From contig CAMRHE010000167.1 in the NCBI GenBank assembly GCA_947044405.1, positions 2,773,001-2,837,000 of the forward strand: 64,000 nt of DNA, given 5' to 3'. Source of the DNA: Leptodactylus fallax (taxonomy: Eukaryota > Chordata > Amphibia > Anura > Leptodactylidae). The translations under genes and the position numbers were made by a program. The first letter of the stretch is position 1. Each line of letters opens with the position of its first letter. Of the stretch, positions 11,760-22,384 are shown piece after piece. Under the pieces are notes generated by a model, which made no database searches, had not been told where the DNA came from, and saw only the letters and a program-made list of their open reading frames with translations.

Positions 11760-13101
11760 CAGTAAAGACCAAAAGTTTGGACACACCTTCTCATTCCAAA
11801 AGTTTTCTGTATTTTCATTACTATAAAAATTGTAGATTCACACTGAAGGCATCAAAACTATGAATTAACACATGTGGAATTATATACTTAACAAAAAATT
11901 GTGATACAATTGAAAATATGTCTTATATTCTAGGTTCTTCAAAGTAGCCACCTTTTGCTTTGATTACTGCTTTGCACACTCTTGGCATTCTCTTGATGAG
12001 CTTCAAGAGGTAGTCACCTGAAATGGTCTTCCAACAGTCTTGAAGGAGTTCCCAGAGATGCTTAGCACTTGTTGGCCCTTTTGCCTTCACTCTGCGGTCC
12101 AGCTCACCCCAAACCATCTCGATTGGGTTCAGGTCTGGAGACTGTGGAGGCCAGGTCATCTGGCGTAGCACCCCATCACTCTCCTTCTTGGTCAAATAGC
12201 CCTTACACAATCTGGAGGTGTGTTCGGGGTCATTGTCCTGTTGAAAAATAAACGATGGTCCAACTAAACGCAAACCGGATGGAATAGCATGCCACTGCAA
12301 GATGCTGTGGCAACCATGCTGGTTCAGTATTCCTTCAATTTTGAATAAATCCCCAACAGTGTCACCAGCAAAGCACCCCCACACCATCACACCTCCTCCT
12401 CCATGCTTCACGGTGGGAACCAGGCATGTAGAGTCCATTCGTTCACCTTTTCTGTGTTGCACAAAGACACAGTGGTTGGAACCAAAGATGTCAAATTTGG
12501 ACTCATCAGACCAAAGCACAGATTTCCATAGGTCTAATGTCCATTCCTTGTGTTTTTTAGCCCAAACAAGTCTCTTCTGCTTGTTGCTTGTCCTTAGCAG
12601 TGGTTTCCTAACAGCTATTTTACCATGAAGGCCTGCTGCACACAGTCTCCTCTTAACAGTTGTTGTAGAGATGTGTCTGCTGCTAGAACTCTGTGTGGCA
12701 TTGACCTGCTCTCTAATCTGAGCTGCTGTTAACCTGCGATTTCTGAGGCTGGTGACTCGGATGGTCCCAACCCCATTTATAAGGCAAGAAATCCCACTTA
12801 TTAAACCTGACAGGGCACACCTGTGAAGTGAAAACCATTTCAGGTGACTACCTCTTTAAGCTCATCAAGAGAATGCCAAGAGTGTGCAAAGCAGTAATCA
12901 AAGCAAAAGGTGGCTACTTTGAAGAACCTAGAATATAAGACATATTTTCAGTTGTTTCCCACTTTTTTGTTAAGTATATAATTCCACATGTGTTAATTCA
13001 TAGTTTTGATGCCTTCAGTGTGAATCTACAATTTTTATAGTCCTGAAAATACAGAAAACTCTTGGAATGAGAAGGTGTGTCCAAACTTTTGGTCTGTACT
13101 G
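11760..13101 (-). mobile_element. Tc1/mariner element B with 267-bp inverted repeats
   Basis: TA dinucleotides flank it (11758-11759 and 13102-13103). The ends read CAGTAAAGACCAAAAGTTTG and, reversed, CAGTACAGACCAAAAGTTTG. The inverted repeats are long: 11760-12026 matches the reverse complement of 12835-13101. Each arm holds the last 30 or so codons of the transposase, so the right arm carries an inverted duplicate of the gene's 3' end. The 5' part of the gene, encoding the DNA-binding domain, is absent. Confidence 0.93.
11923..12790 (-). pseudogene. Tc1-type transposase, N-terminally truncated (element B)
   Basis: A DDE transposase of the DD34E type. The open frame runs from about 12750 (LRNRRLTAAQIREQ), through KRRLCAAGLHGK and VLWSDESKFD (first Asp), QQDNDPEHTS (second Asp) and [14 protein letters not shown] (Glu), to a normal C-terminus EEPRI at 11923. 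All three catalytic residues and the catalytic core are intact and uninterrupted. The first helix-turn-helix that binds the terminal repeats is missing because the right inverted repeat begins where it should be. No ATG precedes the conserved region; only a GTG at 12519 opens the shorter frame. So this copy is not expected to make a functional transposase, although its decay is otherwise slight. Confidence 0.85.
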
Positions 13102-13499
13102 TATGTCATCATTACCTTCTCACATATTAAGTTTCTTTTTTTTTGCCATTGTATCAGCCATAAGCCCTTGTCAACCCTTTACATAGCCCTATTATTAGGA
13201 GCAAGCGTTCCTAGCAAGGCTCATTCTCAATAATTAGCATGTTTAAGGATTAATTTGCAGGTTTTAAAGCCAAAGTCATGACTGAAAAAAAAAGTCTTGC
13301 ACACACTCAAGTCTACACTCACAGTAACAGGCACCAGACAGCCCAGCAATAGAGCAAATCATTTGATCTGCCAACAAACACAAGCAGCTCCCATATTTCC
13401 TTTTTCTACCATTCAGACACTAGTGGCTCCTTCATTACAAACCTCTGTCTCTACCCAGACCATTTCCAAGCAGTTAGCAAAAGTAAATTTGGCTACTTT

Positions 13500-14125
13500 T
13501 GCCTTTGCAGTGTTTTTGTGAAGAAGAGACTTGAAATGCTACAGACTGGAGCTGCATCGCCTTTAATGATGAATCCCAGTTCTGTTTGGGATCCAATGAT
13601 TTTGGAGTATGGAGGCCTTGTACTGACTGCTTAAATTCTGCCTTTGCAGTGGAGCAACACATTGCCCCAACTGCTAGTGTGATGAACAAGGAAACCATTT
13701 CATTACAGTTGGTCATGTCTAATAATCGTAATAAAAAGGACACTAACAGCTCAGAAATATGTGTAGGATATTCTGCGACTACATGCCTGTCATAGCAGGT
13801 CTTCCAACTAGCATTTTTCAAGAAAATGCTCACCCACACACAGCAAGGGTTTCCCAAGACTGCCCCTCCCAGATTGCAACACTTCCTTGGCCTGCTTGTT
13901 TGACAGATTTGTCACTAATCAAGGATTTATGAGCAGGATCTACATTCCCAGCTGCAACATCTTTGGGCATAAGTGCTGCAGGATACCATATGGAACCTGT
14001 ATGCCTCTATGCCCAACCGTATTTCATCTTGTATCCAGGATAGAGGTCTAGACGTTCCTTTCATTGTACAGTTTTCCCCAATAAACTTATCCATTCAACC
14101 CAATATTGTAACCACTTCCATATAA
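13500..14125 (+). pseudogene. Tc1/IS630-type transposase relic, copy 2
   Basis: The plus strand preserves a readable order of transposase blocks. DESQFCLGSNDFGVW (first catalytic Asp) is followed by a segment ending TASVM. After frame changes, a degraded PHTQ block, a degraded catalytic-Glu block, and a tail matching the other relic at 11.4-11.75 kb follow. Several stops and indels are present. This family resembles Tc1-like transposases with a DESRF...WRR motif and is older and more decayed than elements A-D. The 5' DNA-binding half was not identified upstream of 13500. Confidence 0.62.
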
Positions 14126-14129
14126 TATC

Positions 14130-15179
14130 ATCACATTTACACATAGAAAGTTTGATACTTTATTTTTATGGCAATGAGTACAAATTGGATACAGTTCTAT
14201 TAGTCTATTGAATTATCCTAAAAACAGCATGAGATTCTGCAGAGGCTTTGCTGACGTGCAATAATTTTCGAATAATATAATAAAAAGAATACCTCTTGTA
14301 AAAAGGTTTTATATAAATTTGTTTTGGCTCGTCTGCACACCTTTAATATCCTGGCTGTTTCTGTGCGTATTTACTACATAATTTGCTTTTTATATTATGT
14401 AGGTCAAATCTGTGGGCGAATATTATAAGCTGCAAGGCAGAGAATTAGGTAAAGCCAGTAAAATGTATATGATGTGCATGCTTTGCTAGAAATTATGCGT
14501 CACTAAAGCAGTTGCATAACAAGGAGAAAACCAATTATTACAGGAATATGTCTCTAAACTTTTTAATCTGCTTTATGCCCTTGGGAGGTTAGTGTACCGA
14601 GCGGTAAAGCACTTCATGCTTTTCTTTGACCTACATTTCTGACAGCGGGATATCCACAATAGACATTGAATGGCATCAAGTGCAGTCCTTTATTGTGCAT
14701 TACAGGAATAATAAGCAAATAATCGCTATGAATGGAATATGGAGCACCGACCTACGCATAGCTGCTGGAGTCTTTCTTTTATTCACTGAGGTATCTTTAC
14801 AAAATGATCATTCCTCTTAGGAACTTAAGGCTCCTTGTTAAGTAATTACACTTGTGGATTTAAATAGACTATACAGAGTCTACAGGTCAATGTGAAGTAT
14901 CTCATCATGGAAAATGCAAACTCACTATTGTTCAAAAATGAGAAATATTTACAGCTTGCATAATTCTAATTCCAATTCATTGTTTATATTATGTCATTTG
15001 TACATGATATTTAATATGAGGGTATGGAAGAGATATTGATTAACTGAAATGCCCTTACAGGTGTATTCACAGGTTACATACATTTTTAATCCATCCTGTT
15101 TGTTGTACAAGGTATCCCATAAAAATGTATTCTGTACCACATATGTAAAGCACAGTTTGCTGCTCTTTTCAATACAGCT

Positions 15180-15210
<31 letters not shown>

Positions 15211-15480
15211 TATACACGTAATGCCCAAATATGTGTCAAAAGGACATAATAGAAAAGTCATAATAGTCATAATAGATCACTGGTAGATTTATTATGAATG
15301 CTGGAGGCATTCTTGGAATACACAGGGAAGATACAATACAAACATGGTGCAAACAAAGCCTAATGGGAACACAAACCCTGTCAGCAGTGATATGTGAATG
15401 TGTTCATTCTGCTGGGTTTACTAGAATGGTTGCAAATGTGACAAAAAATATCATTGGCTCCTAATTTTTAGACTTTGTTG
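14130..15480. other. No recognisable gene; contains an A27 tract
   Basis: An uninterrupted A-run lies at 15180-15206, possibly the tail of an unrecognised retroposon, although no target duplication stands out. Otherwise this is AT-rich DNA with only short frames. Confidence 0.45.
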
Positions 15481-15754
15481 GCAAATGTGTCAATGTTACC
15501 AAAAAGTGAGGCCGGACCGAGGACGAAGGATGGAAGGGGAGGCCTGCATGACAGGAGTTTAGCCAGGAGCATAAGCTGAGGGTACAGGAAAGGGTTAAGT
15601 TGGCCATTTAGAGGAAGCGTAGGGGAGGGAACAGGGAAAGGGGGGTTGGGGGAGGGAGTATTTAAAGTGAAGGCGGGAAGACTCCCGCCACTTTAGAGAA
15701 AGCAGGGAGTGAGTGAAGCCAACACACCTCTGCGTTTTTTCTTGCTTGCCCAGG

Positions 15755-17390
15755 ATGTCTGAGGTTGAGGATATGCTGGCCCAGCTCAGGGCTGAAGCGG
15801 ATCTTAGGGGGCCGCAATGGCTGCAATCCCAGCTGCAGGGATTGATACAGGGGTCTGGAGAGTCGGCTAGCCGCCCCTCTCCTTCTGGAAGACGGCCGCG
15901 GAGGACCAGGCCTCCGGCGCGCCTCAGCCCCGAGGAGACCCCTCGGGTCCGGCGCCGAATTAGGAGCCCCTCACAGGACCCTCCGGTCCAGGGCACCGCT
16001 CGGCGCGCTGCTGAGCGGCAGTCCCGGGCCGGGAGGAATCCGCGGCGACGGCGGGACCCGCAGCGGGGGAGGGGGAGTCGCCCCTCCTGCATCACTGACC
16101 TCGATGGAGTCGGGATCTGAAGTGGTGGGCCTTCCGGCGGCGGCGGTGACTCCAGCTCGGCCTGTGGTGCGCAGGAGGATCTCCGGTGCAGCCCCTGTGC
16201 GCGTGGGAGAAGCGGGGCTGGCACCTTCAGCGTCAGAGCGGCAGGCTGGGCCTAGCGCAACATCAGCCCAAGATGGCGCCCACAGCGCGGGCGCTGGGGG
16301 GCGGAGCGTCGCGGAGGCCTTGACCAGGAGGCCCGACGTGGATAGCGGCGAGGAGGGCCCCAGGGAGATGGCTACAGGACGACAGGACCAGGATTCAGCG
16401 GCCGCTGGGTTCACAGCACCCAGGCGCCCAGGTGAGCGTTCATGTACTATAACAGGGCCCTTGTTAGCGGTTTCAGGGGGGAGGGGTTTAGAGGGGAACC
16501 ACGAGGAGCTAAGCAGGGGTATGTTAGCCTTTATGGGAGTGTTGGCGGAAATGGTGCGGGGAGCGGGTAGCGGCGGGGGGACGTCGTTGTCCCCAATGAT
16601 GGTGTGGGGGGCAGGAAGTTCACCGGCGGTATCGGTAGGGGGGCTTCCTCTGCGTCGGGGGTGTCTGTGTCGGTGCAAACGCAGAGTGAGGACAAAGGGG
16701 ACGCGCCACGGTTAGACGATGCGGCGAAGGGGGAAGTATATGTCTGCTTTGAGGGGCCTTTAGGGGCTCACTTGAAGCAGGAGGTGAGGGAGCACATTTG
16801 GAAAGGCGAATATGTTGATATATTTTCGCTTTTGCCTTTGGAGCGCTTTAATTTGGACAAGCCTAGGAAGGAAGAGAAGAAGGAGGAGGAGGAGAAGAGG
16901 CGGTACCGCCTTATTCCTCGGACGTTTGCTAATTGGCTGCAAGCATTCGCCATAATGGCAAGTGTCATAGGGGAGAAGGCGCCGGAAAATTGTTCGGCGC
17001 TTTTCTGTTATTTGGACGCAATAGGGGAGGCGCATAGGACGTATGGGGGGCAGGCATGGCTCCGGTATGACGAACAATTTCGTCAGCGGAAAGCGGTTCG
17101 GTCCAGCATTCGCTGGGACCATAAAGACATTGGGTTATGGCTGAGGATTATGGCGCAAGCGAGGGCGGGGCCGTCCCTTCCAGGGGGGACCGGGGGCCCC
17201 AAGTCTTCGGGGCGCTCGGTCGCCGCACAGAAGGGACTCTGTTTCTCATTTAATGAAGGGGGGTGTAAGTTCGGCTCCAAGTGTAAGTTTAAGCATGAGT
17301 GCTCCTCTTGTGGGGGCACCCATGGAGCCAACCGGTGCTTCCGCTCCAAGCAGAAGGGTTCAGATGGGGCTGGGAAGGGGGGGGCGACTC
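15755..17390 (+). pseudogene. Ngaro Gag-like protein (frameshifted)
   Basis: The nucleic-acid-binding structural protein of the element. The likely start is the ATG at 15755 (MSEVEDMLAQLRAEADL). It is followed by a long Arg/Pro/Ser-rich region that is low in conserved structure and changes frame near 16110 and again near 16600-16680. The C-terminal part has the region CFEGPLGAHLKQEVREHIW, a Lys/Glu-rich linker, and two zinc-binding motifs: a CCCH finger (GGCKFGSKCKFKH) followed at once by CSSCGGTHGANRC. The last segment runs in one frame into the reverse transcriptase. Antisense frames over this GC-rich region are long but carry no domain. Confidence 0.75.
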
Positions 17391-17399
17391 CGGTGCGGC

Positions 17400-18980
17400 T
17401 GGAAAGGATGGTGCCATTTCTAAATAGGTACCCAGATAGGGAGGCGGCGGCCTTGTTGTCGGAGGGGTTCAAGTCGGGTTCTCGGATACCGTTTGTTGAG
17501 GCGGCGGTTTCAGGGGTGGCTAGGAATTTGAGGTCGGCACGGGAGCATCCGGAGGTGGTCTCAGAAAAGCTGAGGAAGGAGGTGGACCTGGGATGCATGG
17601 CGGGACCGTTTCCGGAGCCTCCCTTGCCAAACTTGCGGGTATCTCCTTTGGGGGTGGTCCCAAAGAAGGAGCCGAATAAGTTTCGGCTTATTCACCATCT
17701 GTCATTCCCAAAGGGGGCGTCTGTTAATGACGGGATCGACCCCGAGTTGTGTTCGGTGGAGTATACTTCATTTGATGCGGCGATTTTCTGGGTCCGGCGT
17801 TTTGGCCGGGGGGGCGTTGTTGGCGAAGACTGACATCGAGGCGGCATTTAGGCTGCTGCCGGTGCATCCAGATAGTCAGCACTTGTTGGGTTGTTTTTGG
17901 GGGGGGCGGGTTTTTTGTCGACTGTTGCTTGCCAATGGGCTGTTCATTGTCGTGTTCCTATTTCGAAAAGTTTAGTTCGTTTTTGGAATGGGTCATCCAG
18001 GACGTTTCTGGGTGGGCCTCTGTCATTCACTACTTGGATGACTTTCTTTGCATTGGTCCGGGGGGTTCCTCCGTTTGCTCGGTCTTGCTGCATTTGGTGG
18101 AACGGGTGGCGTCAGATTTTGGGGTGCCACTAGCGCGTGAAAAAACTGAGGATCCGGCGACGGTTCTCAGTTTTTTGGGTATTACCATTGACACGGTCCG
18201 TATGGAGTGTCGTCTTCCAGAGGACAAGTTATGTGGGTTGCGGACGGAGGTTCAGAGGGCATGTCGGCTAAAAAAGCTGCGATTAAGGGAATTGCAGTCT
18301 CTTTTAGGCAAATTGAACTTCGTGTGCCGGATTATACCGATGGGGAGGGTGTTTTCTCGACGGTTGGCAGCGGCAACGGCTGGTGTGTCCGTTCCCGCAC
18401 ATTTTATCCGGTTGGGGTGGGAGTTGAGAGAAGATTTGCGGGTTTGGGATTTTTAGAACAATATAATGGGCGGTCACTGTGTATGGAGGAGGCAGTGGTA
18501 GCAGGGGAATGGGATCTTTTTACGGACGCGGCCGGGAGCGTAGGGTTTGGGGCATATTTTAAGGGTAGTTGGTGCGTAGGTTCTTGGCCGGACGAGTGGG
18601 TTTCGGGGGGGCTGGTCAGGAACCTGGCCTTGTTAGAATTATTTCCTATTCTGGTGTCGGTGGTAGTGTGGGGGGAAATTTTCCGTAATAAGAAGATTCG
18701 CTTTCATTGCGACAACTTGGGGGTGGTGCAGGCGATAAATCGGTTGTCAGCTGCGTCGCCGCCGGTGGTTCGGGTTTTGCAGCGCTTGGTGTTGGAATGT
18801 TTGAGGTTGAATGTTTGGATTGTAGCGGTCCATGTCCCAGGGGTGCAGAATGATGTGGCTGATGCCCTCTCTCGTTTGCAGTGGGATCGTTTCAGGAGGT
18901 TGGTGCCGGAGGCAGACGAGAACGGCACGCGATGGCCGACGGAGTTGTGGACCGTGCCGGTCGGGCGGCGAAGTGTTTGA
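17400..18980 (+). pseudogene. Ngaro reverse transcriptase-RNase H (frameshifted)
   Basis: The RT begins around VPFLNRYPDREAAALL. It contains SPLGVVPKKEPNKFRLIHHL with SVNDGI following, and then AKTDIEAAFRLLPVHP (first catalytic Asp) after a frame change near 17800. IHYLDDFLCIG carries the paired catalytic Asp residues (18031-18042). The RNase H follows: DLFTDAAGSVGFGAYF, a Glu block at LALLELFPI, HCDNLGVVQAIN and PGVQNDVADALSR, so all four acidic positions are visible. Frame changes occur near 17800, 17930 and 18450, the last apparently loss of one T in a T-run. The enzyme would have copied the element RNA; it is not translatable as one protein. Confidence 0.88.
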
Positions 18981-20978
18981 TTCGGGCTTCTTTGGTGGAC
19001 GGTACATGGGCGGCCTATACGAAAGCCTGGGAACAGTGGGAGCAGTGGTTGGGTTCTTTGGGGGTGGAGACAGAGGATTTCGAGATGCCGTTATTATTAT
19101 TCGTGGGGCATTGTAAGGAGTCGGGGTGGACGGTTTCTAGGTAGAATACGTGTTTAGCAGGTTTGACCTTCGGGTTTAAGAGTAGGGGAATGCCGGACTT
19201 TACGAAGTCATTTCTGGTGCGGCAGGCGGTAAAAGGTTGGCGCCGTTTCAAGGCGGCGAAGGACACGCGCAGACCGGTGTCCTTTTCCATACTGCTGGTG
19301 TGGCATCCCAGAGCTGGCTATGGCTGGGCTGAGGGTGATCTCTGTGCATTGTATTATTTCCTGTTGCTTCATAGCCTGTGTGACATAGCAGGGGGTCCTG
19401 AGTCTCACACAACACAGCGCCACCTAGTGAGCCTCACACATGCATTACACCTCCCATAGGATTGAATAGTAACCAAATGTCCAATGGGAGGACATCGCCT
19501 GGGAAAAGGGGAGGAGTCAGCTGATCACTGGGTCCCCATGGTAACACCCCTGCAGGAAGGTCCTGCGTGTGAGGAGTTAGAAGTGTGGAGTGTTAGGAGG
19601 AGGAGGTGAGGAGATAAGTGTGATGTCCTGTGAAGAAAGCAGTGAGTTTAGTGCAGGAATCTCAAGTCCTAGACAGGCCCAGGAAGGTTGGAGAGCTGAC
19701 ATACTCCAGCTATTCAGAAGATCCTGTCCCCTGTCTGCCTAGCCATCGCCCTGAAGGAAGTCAGGCATCATTATCTTGTCAGCATGAGACTGTGGAGAGA
19801 ACATTCTGGAACACGTGCTCCATAGCAAGTATCACAGGATCCAGGGGCCAAGGCCAGACCTGTGGAATATCCTGCCACCCTGACTATTGCACCCCGAAAC
19901 TCTGAGCTATCAGGACCACATAACGTGAGTGGGGAATATTATGTACTAGTATCATGGTGGGCATCCTCCTATGAGCCAAATAGGAGCCCAGACGCACCTT
20001 AGGGCTGTAACACTGAAGTATAAGGGTCTAGGAACACCTTTCATCAAGTCTACCCTGCACCCCAGGACTTTGCTGTGTCACCAGGCGTACCCCGTTGTTT
20101 TGTATTGAAGAAACTGTTTAAGCATTTGTGCCTCCACACCCATGGAAGTAAAAGTTCAACTTTACAACCGTTTCTGTGTCTGACTCTGCACCGACAACAT
20201 CAGGGCGCCCCAAACACCACCAGTCGGCACAGTATAGGGGAAGCGCCCCGGGGGAACAATCACCACCAACATTTGTGCAGCCCCCCTCATCACCGGTACC
20301 AGTGGTGGTAACGTGGGACAGCACCAGCGCTGCGCCCTCGTGCCCAGAGACCGTGACAAGTCTGCGCTGTTTGCACCCCGCAATCCCAACTGCAGCGTTA
20401 CCTTCCATCTGGTCACCGCACTGGACTTGGGCTCCGCTTTGGGGATGGTGGGGGCGAGCCCGTGGGAGGTCTTGTTGTTCAGGGGCGGCGTTTTCGCTCG
20501 CCTTTTTTGGAGCCTTGCGGTTGGGGGAATTGGTGAGTGGATCCCGGACTCGTCCGGGGGGGTGTGTTTTGGGAGGATGTGAGCCTGTACGAGGACAGGG
20601 TGGAGTTTAGGTTAAGGCGTTCGAAGACGGACCAGGAAGGCCGGGGGTGTGCGGTGCGGCTGTTTGCGGTGCCAGGGTGTTTGATGTGTCCTGTTAGTTG
20701 CTTGAGGTCTTATTGTTCGGACAGGGGTCGGGCGACAGGCCCCCTCCTGGTCCATGAGGGTGGGTCGTTTTTTGTCCAGGTTTCAATTCTTGGGAGTTTT
20801 TCGACGATGTTTGTGTTATCTGGGTTTGGGGGAGGAGTATTTTAGTGGTCACTCCTTCCGTATTGGGGCAGCTACGGAGGCGGCCCGGAGGGGTTTGGGG
20901 GAGGACATAATTCAGCGCATCGGCCGATCGGAATCAGTGCGTTTTAGGTCATATGTCCGTTTGGGGGGGCTGGTCTGA
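18860..20978 (+). pseudogene. Ngaro tyrosine recombinase, split by a solo LTR
   Basis: This is the element's integration enzyme. The N-terminal core-binding part reads SLVDGTWAAYTKAWEQWEQW, then LFVGHCKESGWTVSR followed by a TAG (19142-19144). The same frame then resumes and ends at RRPVSFSILL, where the LTR has inserted. The catalytic part resumes after 20412 with SPWEVLLFRG, one frame change, FFGALRLGELV (first Arg) and RRSKTDQ (Lys). It ends with HSFRIGAAT (His and second Arg) and SVRFRSYVR (Tyr), stopping at 20978. All catalytic residues can be read, so the domain identity is firm, but the gene is dead: a nonsense codon, frameshifts and the 1.1-kb insertion. Confidence 0.88.
19299..20407. 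mobile_element. Solo LTR (1,109 bp) in the Ngaro recombinase
   Basis: The insert begins TGTGGCATCCCAGAG and ends GTTACCTTCCA, giving TG...CA. Flanks GCTGG (19294-19298) and TCTGG (20408-20412) form a 5-bp target duplication with one mismatch. The recombinase coding text resumes immediately on the far side, which supports these limits. No internal retroviral coding region is present. The family is probably Gypsy-like, by length and duplication size only. Confidence 0.75.
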
Positions 20979-21017
20979 ACAATACACATTTTTGTATCGG
21001 GGGAGGTCCGGAGGTAG

Positions 21018-21698
21018 GTGGGTAAGAAAAAGGGGGGTTTTTGTTCGAGCGGGTGTGTTAGTGCCTGGGGCCTGTTATTGTTATGTTGCTTTCGATGTTT
21101 TACAGGTGCTGAGCCGTGCTTGGTTTGGTTGATGGGCCATTCCTTTGTGTTCTGGGGCGCAGTGCGGGCGGCGGTGCGACCAGACGGTAGGCAGTTGGGG
21201 TTTGCGCGAGGGGGAGGTGCGGTTGCGCTGGTTGGGCTTAAGGGGGATGGTGTGGGGCAGGGTGCTCGTGGAGTTTCATCGCTTCGTGAGGCTGGATAGA
21301 CCTCCAGACATACTGGTACTGCATGCTGGAGGTAACGATTTGGGGGTCCGCCCTTTTCGGGAGCTGATTAACGATATCAAATTCGACTTATTGCGGCTCT
21401 GGGCGATGTTTCCGGGATTGGTAACAGTATGGTCGGATATTGTGCCAAGGAAAGTGTGGAGGGCGGCCTGGTCTGTGGAATGTGTGAACAAAGCCCGTAT
21501 CAAGGTGAATAGGGCCATTGGGAGGTTTATGGCACGGAATCAGTCTCAGTGCGCCATAGTGAATTGGAATCTGGGGAGGGTGCATTTTGGAGAAGGGACG
21601 GTGTTCATTTGAACGCCGTGGGTATTGACATGTGGTGCCTGGGATTGCAGCAGGGCATTGAGACGGCTCTAGGGGTGTGGCGGGACGCCCGCCGATAA
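21018..21698 (+). pseudogene. Ngaro SGNH-family hydrolase (frameshifted)
   Basis: A GDSL/SGNH-type esterase fold encoded downstream of the recombinase, as described for some Ngaro elements; its role in mobility is not known. Block I is LMGHSFVFWGA, with the presumed nucleophile Ser in GHS (21135-21143). Block III is VLHAGGNDLG (21328-21339, Gly-x-Asn). Block V is DGVHLN (21597-21608, Asp and His), followed by a normal-looking C-terminus ending at 21698. The three blocks lie in shifted frames, with changes near 21200 and 21590. A pyrimidine-rich TTTTACAG just before the domain (about 21105) could be a splice acceptor, so the start is uncertain. Confidence 0.78.
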
Positions 21699-22070
21699 GG
21701 TGGTCATCGGTGGGCGTTGTGGCAGTGGGGGTCCTCGAGGCTGGGATATCGGAAATGGTCGTGGTGGGGAGGGCCCCGCGGTAGGGGCTGGACTCCCCAG
21801 ACCATTTGGACTGTGGCTGGATGGCTACGGTAGGGTTAAAGGGTATTAAGGGCTTTATGGCCTTAGGAAATAGAGCACCGAGCAAATTTATTTAAATAGG
21901 TGCCCCTGAGCTGGTGTGGAACGGCTAGGGGTAACAGCTGGTGCTCAGGAAGTATGGGGTTAACATTTTGGGTTTTGGGGCCTCGAGGTCCTCCGTCGTC
22001 GGGTCGGGTTATTTACTGTGTTTTGGGGAATATTTGTTGTGGCATTTAAATGGTTAAATTATTTTATTTT

Positions 22071-22076
22071 AATAAA
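22071..22076 (+). terminator. Polyadenylation signal of the Ngaro element
   Basis: AATAAA stands in the 3' untranslated part, about 370 bp after the hydrolase stop. It is the only such signal near the end of the element on this strand. Confidence 0.55.
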
Positions 22077-22384
22077 CTGGCTGCTGTGGCCAATTTAATC
22101 CAACATCGGTGTCAAGTATTTATTTCAGGTAAAGAAAACAGAGAAGAGCGGGCGACTTGGCAATACCCTGGTCAAGTGTTTTTTTGTTTTTTTTTGTCCT
22201 GAGCTGGCTGCATAGATATACTGTATAATCAGAACACAACGTTCTACGGTGCTGGCCAAAAGTATTGGCACCCGTGCAATTCTGTCAGATAATACTCAAT
22301 TTCTTCCAGAAAATGATTGCAATCACAAATGCTTTGGTAATAATATCTTCATTTATTTTGCTTGCAATGAAAAAACACAAAAGA

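Larger units (their letters stand above)
15500..22130 (+). mobile_element. Ngaro/DIRS-type tyrosine-recombinase retrotransposon
   Basis: A GC-rich block encodes, in order, a Gag with zinc fingers, an RT, an RNase H, a tyrosine recombinase and an SGNH hydrolase. That order, with a recombinase in place of an integrase, defines DIRS-order elements; the extra hydrolase is known from the Ngaro group. A polyadenylation signal AATAAA lies at 22071-22076. I could not find the split direct repeats expected at Ngaro ends, so both boundaries are approximate (15.50 kb is where GC-rich sequence begins). A solo LTR has inserted at 19299-20407. Confidence 0.85.

Noticed and set aside
15180..15206. A27 run as the tail of a processed pseudogene or SINE
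   Set aside because: No target duplication, no coding text upstream on either strand, and no recognisable SINE promoter boxes.
15595..16678. Long minus-strand frames (209 and 235 codons) over the Gag region
   Set aside because: They are antisense to the Ngaro Gag in very GC-rich DNA where stops are rare. They contain only low-complexity Pro/Arg/Ser text and no domain.
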